From the NCBI GenBank assembly GCA_001314815.1, contig LJXT01000007.1, positions 1 to 57,474 on the forward strand: a stretch of DNA of 57,474 nucleotides. The letters run 5' to 3'. The translations under genes and the position numbers were made by a program. Of the stretch, positions 55,665 to 57,474 are shown in pieces; positions within the stretch are counted from its first letter, which is position 1, and the number at the start of each line of letters is the position of its first letter. The DNA comes from Algoriphagus marincola HL-49. Lineage in GTDB: Bacteria; Bacteroidota; Bacteroidia; Cytophagales; Cyclobacteriaceae. Under the pieces are notes generated by a model. The model was not told the DNA's origin, ran no database searches, and saw only the letters and a program-made list of their open reading frames with translations.

Positions 55665-57029
55665 TTAGATCAATCGATTAATCGCCTCCTCCACTTTCAT
55701 GAATTCTTGCTCTCCAGTTTCAAGATTTTTGAAAGCGATGGTCTCATTTTTTATTTCATCGTCACCACAAATCGCCACGAAGGGTATTCCTTTTTTACTG
55801 GCGTAGTCGAGCTGTTTCTTCATTTTGTTCAGATCCGGGTATACTTCTGCCCGGATTCCTTGGGCTCGGAGCTTACTCAAAACTCCCAAGGCATATCCAT
55901 AGGCCTTTTCATCGAAATGTGCCAATAGTATCTGAGAACCTGTCAGCGTCTGATCCGGGAATAATCCCAATTCCTCCATGACATCATAAATCCTGTCAAC
56001 GCCAAAGGAAAAGCCTACCCCTGACATGTTCGGCATTCCAAATACCCCGGTCAAATCATCGTAACGTCCTCCTCCACTCACAGAACCAATCTGTACTCCG
56101 TGAGCTTTCACTTCGAAAATAGCTCCTGTGTAGTAGGAAAGCCCTCTTGCCAGAAGAAAATCCAATACCAAATGCTCTTGATCTGCACCAAGACTATTTA
56201 GAAGCTGAAGCATCTCTTGAAGCTCTTTGACCCCTTGTAATCCAATCTCGCTCACTTGAAGAAAGTCCTCCAAGAAGATCAATACTTCAGAGATACTCTC
56301 TGCATTGCTTTCAAATAAGGGCGCAAGCTTTTGAATCGCGGCCGGACCAAAACCTCTTTCTAATAACTCCTCCTCTACTTTCTCACGGCCAATTTTATCC
56401 AGTTTATCGATCGCCACACAAAGCGGTCCTTCTTTTCCAGCCTCACCGATGACCTCTGCGATTCCTGTCAGCACTTTTCGATTGTTGAGCTTAATGCTGT
56501 AGTCCTGAATTCCCAACTTTTCGAAGACACGTCGAATCATCAAAATAATCTCCGCTTCGCAAAGCAGACTGTCAGTTCCAATCACATCGGCATCGCACTG
56601 ATAAAACTCTCTGTATCGTCCCTTCTGTGGCCTATCTGCTCTCCAAACAGGCTGAATCTGAAAGCGTTTGAACGGAAAAGTCAATTCATGCCGATTCATC
56701 ACCACATAACGGGCAAACGGAACCGTCAAATCATATCGAAGGCCTTTTTCAGCCACTTTTGATAAGGTGGCAGATGCTCCCTCTTGAAAATCTTGTGGAG
56801 TTACTTTTTTTAGAAAATCCCCGCTGTTTAGGATTTTAAATATCAACTGATCTCCTTCATCACCATACTTTCCTGTCAGGGTGTTGAGATTTTCCATCGC
56901 AGGAGTTTCCAATTGTTCGTAGCCGAATAGGCGGAAGGTTTCCTTGATGGTATCCAAAATAAAATTTCGTTTGGCCATTTGAACAGGGCCAAAATCTCGC
57001 GTGCCTTTTGGCAAAGTTGGTTTCTGCAT
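55665..57029 (-). CDS. hisS: histidyl-tRNA synthetase
   Basis: A 454-residue class II synthetase that charges tRNA-His. The ATG at 57029 gives MQKPTLPKGTRDFGP, the standard N-terminus; a longer frame from a TTG at 57056 overlaps the promoter element. Motif 2 is KRFQIQPVWRADRPQKGRYREFYQCDADVIG, the His-specific motif is GLSYYTGAIFEV, and motif 3 is GVGFSFGVDRI. The C-terminal anticodon domain ends at the gene's stop. Its end touches the 89-residue gene with no gap. Confidence 0.96.
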   Translation of the reverse strand: MQKPTLPKGTRDFGPVQMAKRNFILDTIKETFRLFGYEQLETPAMENLNTLTGKYGDEGDQLIFKILNSGDFLKKVTPQDFQEGASATLSKVAEKGLRYDLTVPFARYVVMNRHELTFPFKRFQIQPVWRADRPQKGRYREFYQCDADVIGTDSLLCEAEIILMIRRVFEKLGIQDYSIKLNNRKVLTGIAEVIGEAGKEGPLCVAIDKLDKIGREKVEEELLERGFGPAAIQKLAPLFESNAESISEVLIFLEDFLQVSEIGLQGVKELQEMLQLLNSLGADQEHLVLDFLLARGLSYYTGAIFEVKAHGVQIGSVSGGGRYDDLTGVFGMPNMSGVGFSFGVDRIYDVMEELGLFPDQTLTGSQILLAHFDEKAYGYALGVLSKLRAQGIRAEVYPDLNKMKKQLDYASKKGIPFVAICGDDEIKNETIAFKNLETGEQEFMKVEEAINRLI

Positions 57030-57053
57030 GGAACTCTTTGGTGATTGAAAAGC

Positions 57054-57061
57054 CAAATTTA
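57054..57061 (-). promoter_or_regulatory. -7 promoter element of hisS
   Basis: On the reverse strand TAAATTTG matches TAnnTTTG, giving a leader of roughly 20 bases to the ATG at 57029. There is no clear -33 TTG at the right distance. Confidence 0.4.
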
Positions 57062-57147
57062 CCCAAAAAATTACGGAAACACCCGAAGAATCAAGGAATT
57101 CCCAAATTATTTCCTTTTGGGTTTTAGGCTTTGAAGAAATGTTTTTC

Positions 57148-57155
57148 TACCTTTG
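57148..57155 (+). promoter_or_regulatory. -7 promoter element of the 47-residue gene
   Basis: TACCTTTG matches TAnnTTTG. The implied start of transcription near 57161 supports the ATG at 57194 and rules out the upstream ATG at 57131. Confidence 0.5.
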
Positions 57156-57193
57156 CCGTCCGATTCGGATCTAACACATTAAAATATATTGTC

Positions 57194-57337
57194 ATGGCAG
57201 TTACTACTCTTAAAAGAAAACTTCGAAGAAAAAGACAGAGTCAAAATACACGCGTCGCTCAAATTAAGCAGCTGACTGCGAAGCCTGTCATCAAAAACGT
57301 AGACATGGAAGAATTGAAAAAGTCTTTCGACAAATAA
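57194..57337 (+). CDS. small basic conserved hypothetical protein, 47 residues
   Basis: A 47-residue protein starting MAVTTLKRKLRRKRQSQN, with 12 Lys or Arg residues in all, of which eight are packed into the first 25 positions, and an acidic C-terminal end (MEELKKSFDK). A high positive charge over a short length fits binding to nucleic acid or the ribosome, but no family is recognised. It is an independent unit with its own promoter element and a strong terminator. Confidence 0.6.
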   Translation: MAVTTLKRKLRRKRQSQNTRVAQIKQLTAKPVIKNVDMEELKKSFDK

Positions 57338-57357
57338 TAAAACTAAACCACATTTTG

Positions 57358-57384
57358 AAAGCGGCTTTTTGCCGCTTTTTTTTT
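57358..57384 (+). terminator. terminator after the 47-residue gene
   Basis: AAAGCGGC (57358-57365) pairs with GCCGCTTT (57371-57378), followed by a T run. Confidence 0.85.
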
Positions 57385-57444
57385 GCATCAAATTTTCTGA
57401 GGGAATCTATTTTTCATCTCCGCTTTTTCCAGAAAGAAACGAGT

Positions 57445-57474
57445 ATGGCCAATAATTTAAACCCGGAGACTTCG
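57445..57474 (+). CDS. start of a further gene, cut by the window end
   Basis: An ATG follows an A-rich stretch (AGAAAGAAACGAGT) and begins MANNLNPETS, running open to the last base. Ten codons are too few to name a protein; it could also be a chance frame. Confidence 0.3.
   Translation, partial: MANNLNPETS

Noticed and set aside
57131..57193. N-terminal extension of the 47-residue protein from an ATG at 57131
   Set aside because: The -7 promoter element lies inside this stretch, so it would not be transcribed in full.

Overview
The window looks like chromosomal DNA of a Bacteroidota bacterium, most likely of the Cytophagales (Cyclobacteriaceae, Algoriphagus-like). Supporting signs are promoters of the phylum-specific form TTG-N19/20-TAnnTTTG, a SusC/SusD pair, lipoproteins with FG-GAP and ASPIC/UnbV repeats, a DUF4221 lipoprotein, a DUF5683 gene between parB and dapB, and A-rich rather than Shine-Dalgarno-like start regions. 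The genus is an inference from gene content. I see no transposase, integrase, CRISPR array or prophage.

Layout. 1-4.1 kb: the start of a TsdA-like cytochrome c (cut by the window edge), an MFS exporter coupled to an acyl-ACP thioesterase, a possible tiny membrane protein and two poorly known proteins. 4.2-10.8 kb: SRP RNA with a textbook promoter, a transaldolase/FtsE operon, an S41 lipoprotein protease, a TPR protein and the CCA-adding enzyme. 10.9-19.6 kb: a small helix-turn-helix protein, then a housekeeping block of pyrG, yidC, parA, parB, a DUF5683 gene, dapB and lepB. 19.6-25.7 kb: ung, apaG, two methyltransferases, a coiled-coil membrane protein, rpsF-rpsR-rplI, tRNA-Gln and an EcsC-family gene. 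25.8-34.2 kb is accessory: a three-gene operon of a Cys-rich secreted peptide and two propeller-like lipoproteins, an M14 carboxypeptidase, and an unrecognised 1004-residue protein. 34.4-38.5 kb: prs, rplY, pth, a SAM-I riboswitch in front of metZ, and a CBS protein. 38.6-51.4 kb: an overlapping operon of glycosylasparaginase, CutC and a heme-motif FG-GAP lipoprotein, a divergent creatininase-like hydrolase, an ASPIC/UnbV lipoprotein, and susD/susC. 51.8-57.5 kb: an OmpA/TPR protein, a small PspC-like protein, a glycosyltransferase with ybaB, hisS, a 47-residue basic protein and the first codons of a further gene.

How the parts fit. Most of the window is core cell machinery in short, tightly overlapping operons separated by clear hairpin-plus-T terminators, several of which sit between convergent genes and may serve both. 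The accessory regions are the Sus-like outer-membrane uptake locus with neighbouring glycoprotein or amide hydrolases (38.6-51.4 kb), which may harvest glycoconjugates, and the secreted-peptide operon at 25.8-28.3 kb. The peptide has six cysteines and no Lys or Arg after its signal sequence; together with its two lipoprotein neighbours it is my best candidate for an undescribed system.
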